This document shows positions 27,198 to 36,368 of a DNA stretch of 64,000 nucleotides, piece after piece. Position numbers and translations under genes: made by a program. The notes beneath the pieces were generated by a model. The model worked only from the letters and a program-made list of their open reading frames with translations. It made no database searches and was not told the origin of the DNA. Position 1 is the first letter of the stretch. Each line of letters begins with the position of its first letter. The DNA is from Lentisphaera araneosa HTCC2155 (GTDB lineage: Bacteria; Verrucomicrobiota; Lentisphaeria; Lentisphaerales; Lentisphaeraceae), in the NCBI RefSeq assembly GCF_000170755.1, contig NZ_ABCK01000009.1, forward strand, positions 124,001 to 188,000, in the 5' to 3' direction.

Positions 27198-28451
27198 ATG
27201 ATTAAATGTGAATGTTTAAAAGGTGAAAAGAGGCTAGTGCTCTTTAGTGGTGGAGCCGATAGTATGGCTTTGTTACATCTTATGCAGAGCTTAGGGGAGC
27301 TCGATATAGTGCTTCACTTTAATCATAATTTACGCGGCGATGATTCAAAGCAAGATGAACAGTTTTGTCGAAACTACTGTGAAGATAATGGCCTTGAATT
27401 AATCGTTGTGAACCTCGATTTGGATAAGGAGCGTCACGCTAATGAAGGTGACGAGCAATTGGCGCGTCGTTTGCGATTACAGTTTTTGGAAGATCATTAT
27501 TGTGGTTGGAATATTTACTTAGCGCATCATTTGGATGATGTAAAAGAAAGCTTTTTTATGCGGGCCATGCGTGGAGCCAATAGCAGTGGGCTTTGCGCTT
27601 TGCGCAGAGAACGTAAGCTCGGAACTCTCACTTTGATTCGACCTTTGTTGGATTACTCACGAGAGCAATTGCGAAGCTACCTAAAAGAAAATAATTTAAC
27701 TTGGCGAGAAGATTCGAGTAATCAGGATGCCGATTATTGCGATAGAAATTATGTTCGTAATGAATTGATGCCGAAATTATCACGCTTGGGCAAAGGACTC
27801 CAACATACTCTTAAACATATTGCAGAAGATGATGACTATCTTCAATCAGCAGCGGAGAAAGAGTTGATGCAGGGCTTTACGAGCAAACTTTTCTTAAATC
27901 TTCATGCAGCGCTCAAAGCTAGAGTTTTACGCTTTTTTTTAGAAAATCAGGGTTTGGCTTATGTTCCCACACAAGCGAGTATTAATCGACTTCTTAAAGA
28001 ATGTCAAAACTTACCCGAGGCCTTTAAGGATTTTCCTCTTGGAGAAGGAGTGGAATTACGCCTGTGGAATAATGGTGAAATCTCAGTGCCCCCCATCTAT
28101 CAAGAAGTGGAGTGGAATTGGCAGCGGCAGAAGAGTATTGAATTTTCTGGCTACCGTTTTTTTATAAGTAGCTCTCAAGAAGTAGAAAATTTTTCACTAA
28201 GTGATTTGCCGAAAAAATTAACTTTGCGAACTCCGCAAAAAGGTGACAAGATGCAGATCCTCGGACAAAAGAAAAAGACTTTGTTGAGTAAACTTTTTTC
28301 TGATGCAAAGTTAGAACATCAGCAGCGCTGTAGCTTCCCGCTCATTTGTTCTAGCGAAGAAATTATTTATCTACCCGGTCTTCGCCGCGGAGATTTTGCA
28401 AGTGTTAAAGAAGGTCAAGATTTCGTGGGAATAAGCTATGAGCAAATTTGA
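27198..28451 (+). CDS. tilS: tRNA(Ile)-lysidine synthetase
   Basis: ATP-dependent enzyme that turns cytidine 34 of tRNA-Ile(CAU) into lysidine, making it read AUA. The PP-loop motif SGGADSMALLH is at about residue 18. HFNHNLRGDDSKQDE and the AHHLDDVKESFFMR motif follow, with a C-terminal domain (LTLRTPQKGDKMQILGQKK). The start is set at ATG 27198, with AAAAGGAA ten bases before it; an upstream in-frame TTG at 27165 is not needed. It overlaps queG by 14 bases. Confidence 0.92.
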   Translation: MIKCECLKGEKRLVLFSGGADSMALLHLMQSLGELDIVLHFNHNLRGDDSKQDEQFCRNYCEDNGLELIVVNLDLDKERHANEGDEQLARRLRLQFLEDHYCGWNIYLAHHLDDVKESFFMRAMRGANSSGLCALRRERKLGTLTLIRPLLDYSREQLRSYLKENNLTWREDSSNQDADYCDRNYVRNELMPKLSRLGKGLQHTLKHIAEDDDYLQSAAEKELMQGFTSKLFLNLHAALKARVLRFFLENQGLAYVPTQASINRLLKECQNLPEAFKDFPLGEGVELRLWNNGEISVPPIYQEVEWNWQRQKSIEFSGYRFFISSSQEVENFSLSDLPKKLTLRTPQKGDKMQILGQKKKTLLSKLFSDAKLEHQQRCSFPLICSSEEIIYLPGLRRGDFASVKEGQDFVGISYEQI

Positions 28452-29463
28452 TATAAAGACCCTCGCTCAGCAATGCGGGGCACTTTCAGTTGCGTGCATA
28501 GATTTGAACGATGCAGAGTTCCAAAAGGCATTGAAAAAGCATGGGGAAGAACAAGCTCAATGGCTCGCACAGGGCTATGGCGCTGACATGGACTACTTAG
28601 AGCGCATGCTCGCAGATAAGATCGATTTACAAAATACTTTTCCAGGTGCGAACTCCGCAATCATTATTACTTTTACAAATAAATGGGGGATGGAAGAAGC
28701 GGAACACCCTTTCCCCGAAGTCGACCCAAATGCTCTTGTGGGTTATATATCAGGCTATGCCAAAGAGCAAGACTACCATCGTACGGGCCATGAGATTTTG
28801 ACTTCAATTCATGAGTCTTTACAAGAGCAAGTAGGAGAGTTTGAGGCTTACCCTGCAGTCGACACAAAACCTGTTTTTGAACGTTTTCTTGCGGCCTACG
28901 CAGGCTTGGGTATTATTGGACCGAATGATTTACTCAGAACACCTGAACGAGATGTTCGCGTTTTTATAGGGACTTTATTTTGTACAGAAAAGATTGCCGA
29001 ATTAAAATTGAAGCCGGAATTTGCTTTTCCTTGCCATTTCTGTCGAGCTTGTGAAAAACGCGGCTGTCCTACGGGTGCCATAAAAGAGGGGCAGGAGTTT
29101 GACTCTCGCCTCTGTATTTCTTATTTAACGATCGAGAAAAAAGGTCTTCTGAATTCATCGGAGCGCAACTTGATGGAGGATTGGTTGTTTGGTTGCGATT
29201 GGTGTTCAGTTGTTTGCCCACCTAAAGAAAAGGAAGATCAAAGAATTCCAGTGGATTTAGAATGGTTGATGAAATCCAGTGCGGGAGAAATTCGACGATT
29301 GATCAAGGGCAGTGCCGTTGAGTATGCTGGAGTACAGAAATTAAGGCGCAATGCCATAGCCATTTTGCGAAAATCGCAAGACCCAAGAGCCGAAGAATTG
29401 TTGACTTGGTGTGCCAAAAATATGCAGAGTGAAATGCTTTTAAAGCAAATCACTTGTGATTGA
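28438..29463 (+). CDS. queG: Epoxyqueuosine reductase
   Basis: Cobalamin- and iron-sulfur-dependent enzyme that reduces epoxyqueuosine to queuosine in tRNA, the last step of the pathway. At 341 residues it has the catalytic DUF1730 region, a ferredoxin-like domain with CHFCRACEKRGCPTGAI and CDWCSVVCPP, and a C-terminal part with a HEAT-like stretch. It starts inside tilS, making a tRNA-modification operon. Its need for cobalamin fits with the cobO-bluB genes immediately downstream. Confidence 0.92.
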   Translation: MSKFDIKTLAQQCGALSVACIDLNDAEFQKALKKHGEEQAQWLAQGYGADMDYLERMLADKIDLQNTFPGANSAIIITFTNKWGMEEAEHPFPEVDPNALVGYISGYAKEQDYHRTGHEILTSIHESLQEQVGEFEAYPAVDTKPVFERFLAAYAGLGIIGPNDLLRTPERDVRVFIGTLFCTEKIAELKLKPEFAFPCHFCRACEKRGCPTGAIKEGQEFDSRLCISYLTIEKKGLLNSSERNLMEDWLFGCDWCSVVCPPKEKEDQRIPVDLEWLMKSSAGEIRRLIKGSAVEYAGVQKLRRNAIAILRKSQDPRAEELLTWCAKNMQSEMLLKQITCD

Positions 29464-29505
29464 TCAAAAAAAGTGAAAGTAAATGCTCAAGAAGCTTTAA
29501 GTTTA

Positions 29506-29606
29506 TTGCTTTCAAATAGCTTTTCACGTATGTTTATATATGGGCTGCTGACCCGGTTCCACAGCCGTATTTTCATTCCAAGGTCAGCGGCTCGTTTTAT
29601 TATCCC
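29506..29606 (+). ncRNA. Candidate small RNA 3 (same promoter and tail plan, different loop)
   Basis: TTGCTT (29506-29511) and TATGTT (29529-29534) are 17 bases apart and predict a start at about 29542. A 12-bp stem with two G:U pairs forms between 29542-29553 and 29582-29593, enclosing a 28-base loop with two TTCC motifs but no CCTCC. A T-rich run and TTTTATTATCCCC follow, like the tails of candidate RNAs 1 and 2. The TATGTTTATATA box resembles TAGTTTATATA before candidate 2. It may instead be the terminator of queG, 79 bases away. Confidence 0.4.
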
Positions 29607-29723
29607 CTTCAGAACATAAACTGTAAAGACTCATTCTTTTGGATTGAGAAATTGTTTGTATGCTGTGGGAAATGGTATAGATAATTTATGTGTTTTTTAT
29701 AAAATTATAATTACGGGTAAAAA

Positions 29724-30329
29724 ATGAGTGACTCAACACATAAAGAAGATATGAAAAAGCTCCAAAAAGAGCAAAGAGAAAAAGTCAAAGCAAAATATAT
29801 CGATCGTGGCATTCTCGTGGTTAATACGGGTGATGGTAAAGGGAAATCGACAGCGGCATTTGGTACGGCAGTTCGTGCAGTAGGGCATGGTTATAAAGTA
29901 GCTGTAGTGCAATTTATTAAAGGCAATTGGTCAACGGGTGAACAAAAGATTTTTGAACACTTTGACGAGATCACTCATATTGTTTCTGGTGATGGATTTA
30001 CTTGGGATACACAAGACAAAAGTAAAGATATTGAATCAGCTGAAAGTGGTTGGTCAAAAGTCTGTGATTTGATTGAAGAGTGCCGAGAGGAATCTAAGTA
30101 TCACCTCATCGTTTTGGACGAACTCAATATTGCCCTTTCTTACGGTTATTTAGATGTCAATAAGGTAGTAGAAGTTCTCAAAAATAAGCCTGAAAATCTC
30201 AATATTATGGTGACAGGACGTGGCGCCCCACAAGAATTAATTGATATTGCCGACACGGTCACCGAAATGAAGCCCATTAAGCATGCTTTTGATAATGGTA
30301 TTCAAGCCCAAAGAGGCATCGAATTTTAA
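29724..30329 (+). CDS. cobO: Cob(I)yrinic acid a,c-diamide adenosyltransferase
   Basis: CobA/CobO/BtuR-type ATP:corrinoid adenosyltransferase (201 aa). The P-loop is GDGKGKSTAAFGTAVRA near residue 37, followed by VAVVQFIKGNWSTGE and the VLDELNIALSYGY motif. It adds the upper adenosyl ligand to cobalamin precursors. A charged N-terminal helix (~25 residues) precedes the domain. bluB follows, so the pair concerns cobamide completion. The 260-base leader contains candidate RNA 3 but no recognisable cobalamin riboswitch. Confidence 0.93.
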   Translation: MSDSTHKEDMKKLQKEQREKVKAKYIDRGILVVNTGDGKGKSTAAFGTAVRAVGHGYKVAVVQFIKGNWSTGEQKIFEHFDEITHIVSGDGFTWDTQDKSKDIESAESGWSKVCDLIEECREESKYHLIVLDELNIALSYGYLDVNKVVEVLKNKPENLNIMVTGRGAPQELIDIADTVTEMKPIKHAFDNGIQAQRGIEF

Positions 30330-30365
30330 TGATTCGAATTTTGATGTTTGATTGCGGACTTCGCA

Positions 30366-31022
30366 ATGAAATTTAGTGATGAAGAAAAGAACTCTTTTTA
30401 TCGCTTACTGGAATCCCGTCGCGATGTACGCTCGGGTTTCCAGTCAAAAGAGATTCCTGACGAAGTATTAAAGCGCATCTTAACTGCGGCGCATCATGCG
30501 CCATCAGTGGGTTATTTACAGCCCTGGGATTTCTTGATCATTCGCTCAGAGGAAGTTAAGCAGAACATTAAAGATAATTTTCTACAAGTAAGCAAACGAG
30601 AATCACAGTTGTTTACGGGTGAAAAACAGGACTTGTATAAGGCGCTTAAACTTGAGGGGATTTTAGAAGCTCCAGTGAATTTATGCGTAACTTGTGATTT
30701 GAAACGCGATGAAGGCAATCAGCTAGGTCGTTCAGCTCAGAGTAGTATGGATATTTATAGTACCGTATGCGCCATTCAGAATATGTGGCTCGCTGCACGT
30801 GTTGAAGGCATCGGGATGGGCTGGGTGAGTATATTGGAAGAGAAACACATAAGTGAAGTTCTCGACTTGCCCGAGTCAGTAAAACTGATCGGTTATTTTT
30901 GCTTGGGCTACGTGGATGAATTTAAAGAGCAACCTGAGCTCGAAAGCGCAGGGTGGAATCAGCGCGTAGATATAGATGATTTGATTCGTTATGAAAATTG
31001 GAAGACACAAAAAAAGGGCTAA
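30366..31022 (+). CDS. bluB: 5,6-dimethylbenzimidazole synthase
   Basis: Nitroreductase-fold enzyme that cannibalises FMN to make 5,6-dimethylbenzimidazole, the lower ligand of vitamin B12. Residues match BluB: FYRLLESRRDVRSGF near the start, HHAPSVGYLQPWDF, QSSMDIYSTVCAIQNMWLAAR and GMGWVSILE. The start at ATG 30366 is chosen because homology begins there; the upstream TTG at 30348 would add only six residues and there is no clear ribosome-binding site for either. The stop lies inside the terminator of the opposite operon. Confidence 0.9.
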   Translation: MKFSDEEKNSFYRLLESRRDVRSGFQSKEIPDEVLKRILTAAHHAPSVGYLQPWDFLIIRSEEVKQNIKDNFLQVSKRESQLFTGEKQDLYKALKLEGILEAPVNLCVTCDLKRDEGNQLGRSAQSSMDIYSTVCAIQNMWLAARVEGIGMGWVSILEEKHISEVLDLPESVKLIGYFCLGYVDEFKEQPELESAGWNQRVDIDDLIRYENWKTQKKG

Positions 31023-31035
31023 TCAGATTAGCCCT
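31009..31035 (-). terminator. Terminator for the minus-strand DUF1552 operon
   Basis: A 10-bp inverted repeat, AGGGCTAATC and GATTAGCCCT around one base, is preceded on the plus strand by seven A. Read on the minus strand this is a stem followed by seven T, 24 bases after the DUF1552 stop. On the plus strand the following T run is poor, so it works mainly for the minus strand. Confidence 0.75.
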
Positions 31036-31058
31036 CTTAGTTTGACTTGCGTTTGTCT

Positions 31059-32396
31059 TTAGCCAAATAGTTCTTTTAGAGTTCCCGTACTATCACCAAA
31101 GGAATCGACTTTTAAGTCCAATGCTTTTAAGATGGATAAGTGCATGTTATTCATCGGAAGTTTATCTTCGTAGTTAATGTAAGAACCATGTTTAAGGCCC
31201 ATGTTTTTGCCGCCGGCTAAAATAAGTGGGAGGTTTTTGAAGTTATGTGTGGAGCTACAGCCACTTCCGTAGAGGATGACGGTATTGTCTAGAGCGGTAC
31301 CTTGACCTTCTTTAATGTTATCCAAACTGCTCATGAAATAGGCTATGCGAGAATTTAAAAACTGATCGTAACGAGACCAATTGAGGTAGCCACCTTCAGT
31401 GTTTCCGCTATGTGAAAGTCCGTGGTGACCGCCCGTGCCGAAGAGCACAGAGGGGAAAGTATCCGCAATGCCCATACCATCTTCACGAGTCATCATGAAT
31501 GTCGCCGTACGAGTTAAGTCGGCTTCAAAGGCAAGGCTGATAAGATCAAACATTGTTTCTAGATACTTATCGGGTTTAATCGTCATATCTACGTCGAGAT
31601 CTAGGTGGCTGGTATCCACATCTTTGATAGGTGTATCGAGCCATTTTGAACTACGGTTTACACTATCTTCAATTTCACTCACGGAAGATAAGTACTGCTC
31701 CATTTTTTCACGGTCGTTTTTGCCCAACTTTTTATTGAGTTGACGAGCGTTATCCAAAACCATATCGACGACTTTTGCTTCGTAGTTGAGTTGCTGGCGT
31801 TGTGATTCGACTGATCCCGTACCTTCCTTAAAGAGGCGTTCGAAAATTCGTTTAGGATCATTTTCAGAAGGGATGGGACGACCATTGCGGTCAAATGAAA
31901 TGGTGCCAATTCTAGATTTAAAACCCACACCACCGTCACAGGAAATATTTAAGTAAGGGAAACGAGTTTTAGATTTGAATTCGTTAGCTGCCACTTGGTC
32001 GGCAGATATTGTGTTTTTGTACTCGCTACCACCGAGGTTAGCGCCAGTCATCCAAAAGTCACTACAGACGTGAACGTCGGCCAAGGCGGCATTGGGGTGG
32101 TGAAGTCCACCGACAACCGACATCTTGTCACGGAAGGGAGCAAAGGGTTTGAGTGGTTCTGTCATTTTGTAATTAGAACCCGTTTCATGAGGAAACCAAT
32201 GCCAAGTTTTATGAACGGGATTGCTTTCAGGAGGTAGGCTGACGCCGTTGCCAAAATAAATGTGGCAACTACGGCGGATGTTATCTTGTTCCTTTTGAGC
32301 TTCTTCACCCATGGCTTCGAGGCAAGGTAAAGCCAGTGATGCGCCCATTCCCTTGAGGAAGGTTCTACGAGGTAATAACCATTTTGATTTGTTCAT
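31059..32396 (-). CDS. DUF1552 Tat-exported protein
   Basis: A 445-residue DUF1552 protein with a twin-arginine signal (LLPRRTFLKGMGASLALPC). The family occurs almost only in Planctomycetes, Verrucomicrobia and Lentisphaerae, next to a large DUF1587/1592-type cytochrome-like protein, as here with a 9-base gap. The fold is alkaline-phosphatase/sulfatase-like (related to DUF1501); DNTVILYGSGCSSTHNF near residue 375 may carry metal ligands. The role is unproven, presumably periplasmic and working with the upstream partner. Confidence 0.85.
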   Translation of the reverse strand: MNKSKWLLPRRTFLKGMGASLALPCLEAMGEEAQKEQDNIRRSCHIYFGNGVSLPPESNPVHKTWHWFPHETGSNYKMTEPLKPFAPFRDKMSVVGGLHHPNAALADVHVCSDFWMTGANLGGSEYKNTISADQVAANEFKSKTRFPYLNISCDGGVGFKSRIGTISFDRNGRPIPSENDPKRIFERLFKEGTGSVESQRQQLNYEAKVVDMVLDNARQLNKKLGKNDREKMEQYLSSVSEIEDSVNRSSKWLDTPIKDVDTSHLDLDVDMTIKPDKYLETMFDLISLAFEADLTRTATFMMTREDGMGIADTFPSVLFGTGGHHGLSHSGNTEGGYLNWSRYDQFLNSRIAYFMSSLDNIKEGQGTALDNTVILYGSGCSSTHNFKNLPLILAGGKNMGLKHGSYINYEDKLPMNNMHLSILKALDLKVDSFGDSTGTLKELFG

Positions 32397-32405
32397 AAAG
32401 ACTCC

Positions 32406-35400
32406 TTAAAACTTGAGGAACAGGTCACTGTTCACAATTGATTCGATAATAGCATGGAGGTGATAATCAGAAGCTTCTGCATCTTTCATGATGGCTTTGA
32501 TTTCATCTTCGTCTGCAAATGACGTTGAGCGTCCGATGGCATAAGTACTGAGGTATTTGATCAGTGAGCGACTTACGAGTTCTTTTTTATCCTTGAGGAG
32601 ATAAGCTTTGAGCTCGTTTAAGCCATTGACTTCGGTACCGTCAGGGAAGGTTGTGTCGGCAGAGATTTTTTCTGAAGGTTTTTTGATTCTACCTGTGGTG
32701 TCGTAATGCTCAAAGGGAAGGCCCCAAGGGTCAATTTTCATGTGACAGTCACGGCATGCGGCTTTGTCACGGTGAAGCTTGAGTTGTTCTTTAATGGTCA
32801 ACTTAGCTAACTCAGGGTCTTCTTCATCAAGAGCAGGAACATTGGGCGGTGGTTTTGGTGGTGGAGAATCGACAATTTTCTTCGCTAGCCATACACCGCG
32901 TTTAATAGGGCTTGAGTGTTTACCTGTAGAAAGTGCAGTTAACAAGCCACCATTAGTGATGATTCCGCCACGTTGATGCTGGACTTGAACAGCCGTAGCA
33001 CTGAAGTCGAGGCTATTAACTGGTGGTAAGCCGTAGAAATCAGCCAAGCGCCAGTCGACAACAGCATATTCCGAGTCGACGAGTTTCATGACGCTCTCAT
33101 CGTTTTGAAGAACGTGATGGAAGAATGAGTAAGTTTCTAGCTTAAAGCTATTTTTGATGTCTTGGTTATAGCCATTGGAGTACTTTTTATCTACAACAAC
33201 GCGCTCGAGACGTTCCACGTCTAACCACTGACTCGCGAAGTTCTTTGAAAAGTTAAAACTTCTCGGATCGGCAATCATGCGCTTAAGATGTTGTTTCATA
33301 TTTTTGCGTAGAGTACCATTTGCGGCTGCGTCAAAAAGCTCTTCGTCAGGCATCGTATTCCAAAGAAAATACGAAAGTCGAGAAGCCAATTCAAACTCAG
33401 TGAGTTGTTTAGTTCGTGTTCCTTCAGGCTCGTTAATATAAAGGAACTGAGGTGAACTTAACACGATTGCGCATAGTTCTTTGATACTCGCCTTAAAATC
33501 TTTTTTGTTATTGTAGATGATTTTCCAGAAACCATGATGGCGCGTGAGTTCTTCTTCACTGACATGGCGACGGTAAGCCTTAGGAAGGAAATTAGCTAAG
33601 ATTTCTTTTGCGTAGGCGCTCTGATTCGTCGAGTTTGCGGAATCCACAAAAATATTCTTGTGACTTGGACTCGGCCAAGTGGGGAAAGAATTACTTTCAA
33701 ACTCAATTGAGTGAATGATTAAATCAGTATTGCGTTTCGTATTCCAAGGCGTATTCCAAAAGCCAATATGAAGAAGATTTGCTAAGTAGTTTTTGTTCTT
33801 GGGGTCATAAGCAGGGAGAGGGTAGTCTTCGATATAGGTAGTGAACTCATAAGTTTCAGGAGCGTGGAGAGGCGCCGAAATCTTTTTGATTTCTTTGAGA
33901 GGACGGAACTCCTGGCCATCATCACGACGATTACCTATAAAGGGTCTTAAGTAGGCATATTGATTATCATTATATTCTTTGTATTGAGCTAAGTTGTGCT
34001 CGTCGCTTACTTTTGTTATAATGACTTTTTGAACAGGAATTTCTGCTCTTGAGTAAATATGTAGGTGTTTCTGACCTGGGTTTAACTCGATGAGACCAGC
34101 TGAATATTGATGCTGACCCTCTTTGAAGTTGTAATTGAGGTTTTTAACTGCAGCAGTATTGATATGGACATTTAAACCCGCTTGATTTTTTTCTGATAAA
34201 ACTAAATCAAGTTGATAAACGCCGAGCTCACCTTTAAAATCAAAACCGTGATTAATCGTATGGTGAATAGGCTTAGGCATTTCGTACTCACCTTCATTAA
34301 TGGGGCGCACATAATTGGTCTTAGCAGTAATCACTTTTCCTGTAAATTTACCTAGCTTAGAATTGTATTTGGCGACGGCATTTTGTTTGTACTCAATCGC
34401 CAAAGCCTTAGTTTTTCTTGTGGCTTTCGAAAACTCACGTTGTTTTCCATCCTTACTAGCTAAAGCGGTTAAAATGAAGTAAGTAAATTGTGGCTTCTTC
34501 TTAGCCGTCAATTGAATTTTGACTTTCCCTTTTTTGAGCTTGGTGAGTGCTAAGGGTACAATTAATTGCTGAGCACCTTTCTTCACTTTGATGTTCTGTA
34601 GTAAAGTTTCACCAATTCGTAAATTGATAGGGCCGTCGACTTCGCTGAGGAGTTTAGCATCGACTTGGTAAAGACCATCTGCTTTTACATTCACGCTTTC
34701 TTCTATGATGAATTCTGGCTTTTCAAGGTTTGTATTAGGTGCGTAAGAGGGCTTTTGTTTTAGCTTATCAATCACTTGTTCTGCATTTTTTACAGGTGCT
34801 AGATTTGTGTTTTTCAAAAAGGTCGAATTGGGACCCATGGATGCTTTAACACGGATTGTTACAGGTCCTTGACGAGGAAAATCACGGACAACGAGGCGCA
34901 TGTGTCCACTTGGACCACGGCCACCGGCTTTACCAAGCTGGAGGTCACCACGAGGATTGAGTATTAAGCCTTCACGAACAACTTTACCATGATCTGGGTA
35001 AACGGCGTGATGTAAACCTTTGAAAGTTACGGCACCTTTTACGGTACTATTTCCTTTATAACCTTCGTGATAGACGTATTCATCTTTGAGTTTGCGATGA
35101 GTAAATTCGTAATCATGTAGCGGTGAGGGCTCAGTAACTTTATAGTTTTGGGTGGGGACGAGGCGTCCCATTGGGCCCATGGTCAATTTTTCTTTATGCT
35201 TTGGATTAATATTCTCGCCAAAATCAATTTTGAACTTCATGATCTCGGGTTTTGTGGCAGCGGGCACAGCTTTATCCATCGCTTCACGAGCGATCTTTAA
35301 GTAGTACTCCATTTGTAGAGCCGATACATCGAGTGTTTCTCCGTTGTTTTTGAAACCTTCGGGAGAAAAGGCATCTTCGGGAAGGTCGCGTGAGAAATTG

Positions 35401-36161
35401 AAATCAACACCTAAGAGATCTCTGAGAGTATTGTTATATTGATCGTTGTTTAAACGACGCATTACGGTACTGATTTGACCTTTGCGGACTTCTTTGGCTT
35501 TTTGAAGTTCTGCGGTAAGAGTTTCAATTAAAGTGTTGCGCTCATTGTCATTGAGTTGGTCGGCTTTTTTTGGTGGCATTTCGCCAAGATTAATAATATC
35601 TAGAACTTCATACCATCTCTGTGCGTGGACACCATAGACTAAGTCTTGATCCATATCATCAATACGGAAATCGCCTTTCTGTTTGTCTTCATTATGACAT
35701 TCGATACAGTATTTATTGATAATAGGGACGAGGTGCTTAAAGGTCTCTTTTTTAGCTTCCATTTTTGCGATGTCCGCACGAGTCTCTGATTTGTCTTCGA
35801 GTTCGAGCCCCTTTGGCCACTTGGCGCCTTCAGCAATCCAAGTTTTGATTAATGATATTTCACTTTTGCTGAGTGGGTCACCTTTGCCGGGAGGCGGCAT
35901 GAGGTCATCGTCGTTATGTTCAAGGCTAATGAGATCTACTAGCCAGCTGTCCTCAACCTTACTGGGCTCAACTACATCACCTTCCATCATGAATTTATGA
36001 GTATGGAGTCTGAGCTTACCTTTGTCCTTTTCTGGTCCATGGCAGCTAATGCAGCTTTTTTCTAAGATGGGTTTGATTTGCTTGCTGAAATCAATGGGCT
36101 TGGCACTTACTCCAAAAGAAAGAAGTAAAGCACTTGAAAGTGTGATGTATTTTATACGCAA
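32406..36161 (-). CDS. Giant PSCyt1/DUF1587-1595-1592-1588-1585 planctomycete-type cytochrome protein
   Basis: A 1251-residue exported protein with a signal peptide. An N-terminal cytochrome-like domain holds CISCHG near residue 37 and a second heme motif CIECHN near 155. DUF1587 follows (RLNNDQYNNTLRDLLGVDF). Long beta-rich middle regions probably bind carbohydrate or protein. Then come DUF1595 (FLPKAYRRHVSEEEL), DUF1592 (FELASRLSYFLWNTMPDEEL), DUF1588 (QRGGIITNGGLLTALS, with a third heme motif CRDCHMKIDPWG near 1136) and DUF1585. Three CXXCH sites suggest multi-heme electron transfer. The partner DUF1552 gene follows on the same strand. The unusually large middle region (~400 residues) is not assigned. 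Confidence 0.85.
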   Translation of the reverse strand: MRIKYITLSSALLLSFGVSAKPIDFSKQIKPILEKSCISCHGPEKDKGKLRLHTHKFMMEGDVVEPSKVEDSWLVDLISLEHNDDDLMPPPGKGDPLSKSEISLIKTWIAEGAKWPKGLELEDKSETRADIAKMEAKKETFKHLVPIINKYCIECHNEDKQKGDFRIDDMDQDLVYGVHAQRWYEVLDIINLGEMPPKKADQLNDNERNTLIETLTAELQKAKEVRKGQISTVMRRLNNDQYNNTLRDLLGVDFNFSRDLPEDAFSPEGFKNNGETLDVSALQMEYYLKIAREAMDKAVPAATKPEIMKFKIDFGENINPKHKEKLTMGPMGRLVPTQNYKVTEPSPLHDYEFTHRKLKDEYVYHEGYKGNSTVKGAVTFKGLHHAVYPDHGKVVREGLILNPRGDLQLGKAGGRGPSGHMRLVVRDFPRQGPVTIRVKASMGPNSTFLKNTNLAPVKNAEQVIDKLKQKPSYAPNTNLEKPEFIIEESVNVKADGLYQVDAKLLSEVDGPINLRIGETLLQNIKVKKGAQQLIVPLALTKLKKGKVKIQLTAKKKPQFTYFILTALASKDGKQREFSKATRKTKALAIEYKQNAVAKYNSKLGKFTGKVITAKTNYVRPINEGEYEMPKPIHHTINHGFDFKGELGVYQLDLVLSEKNQAGLNVHINTAAVKNLNYNFKEGQHQYSAGLIELNPGQKHLHIYSRAEIPVQKVIITKVSDEHNLAQYKEYNDNQYAYLRPFIGNRRDDGQEFRPLKEIKKISAPLHAPETYEFTTYIEDYPLPAYDPKNKNYLANLLHIGFWNTPWNTKRNTDLIIHSIEFESNSFPTWPSPSHKNIFVDSANSTNQSAYAKEILANFLPKAYRRHVSEEELTRHHGFWKIIYNNKKDFKASIKELCAIVLSSPQFLYINEPEGTRTKQLTEFELASRLSYFLWNTMPDEELFDAAANGTLRKNMKQHLKRMIADPRSFNFSKNFASQWLDVERLERVVVDKKYSNGYNQDIKNSFKLETYSFFHHVLQNDESVMKLVDSEYAVVDWRLADFYGLPPVNSLDFSATAVQVQHQRGGIITNGGLLTALSTGKHSSPIKRGVWLAKKIVDSPPPKPPPNVPALDEEDPELAKLTIKEQLKLHRDKAACRDCHMKIDPWGLPFEHYDTTGRIKKPSEKISADTTFPDGTEVNGLNELKAYLLKDKKELVSRSLIKYLSTYAIGRSTSFADEDEIKAIMKDAEASDYHLHAIIESIVNSDLFLKF

Positions 36162-36368
36162 AATTTAAATCCTTAAAATTTTTACTAAGATCTGTTTGTA
36201 GTTTATTACGCCCTAGCTCTACAGATAATTAACAGTAAGAATGAAAATAGTTAACAAATTCTTAAAAATTTCATTAAATTTATTTATTTTGGAAGCTATT
36301 TAATGAGGAAGATTGAGTTCAGAAAAAGCCTTTTTATAGTAAAGGAATTATAAAATTTAAGGATTTTT

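Noticed and set aside
29464-29723. Cobalamin riboswitch before cobO
   Set aside because: No B12-box-like GCCACTG sequence or suitable multi-stem fold was recognised; the hairpin there looks like the candidate RNA family or a terminator.
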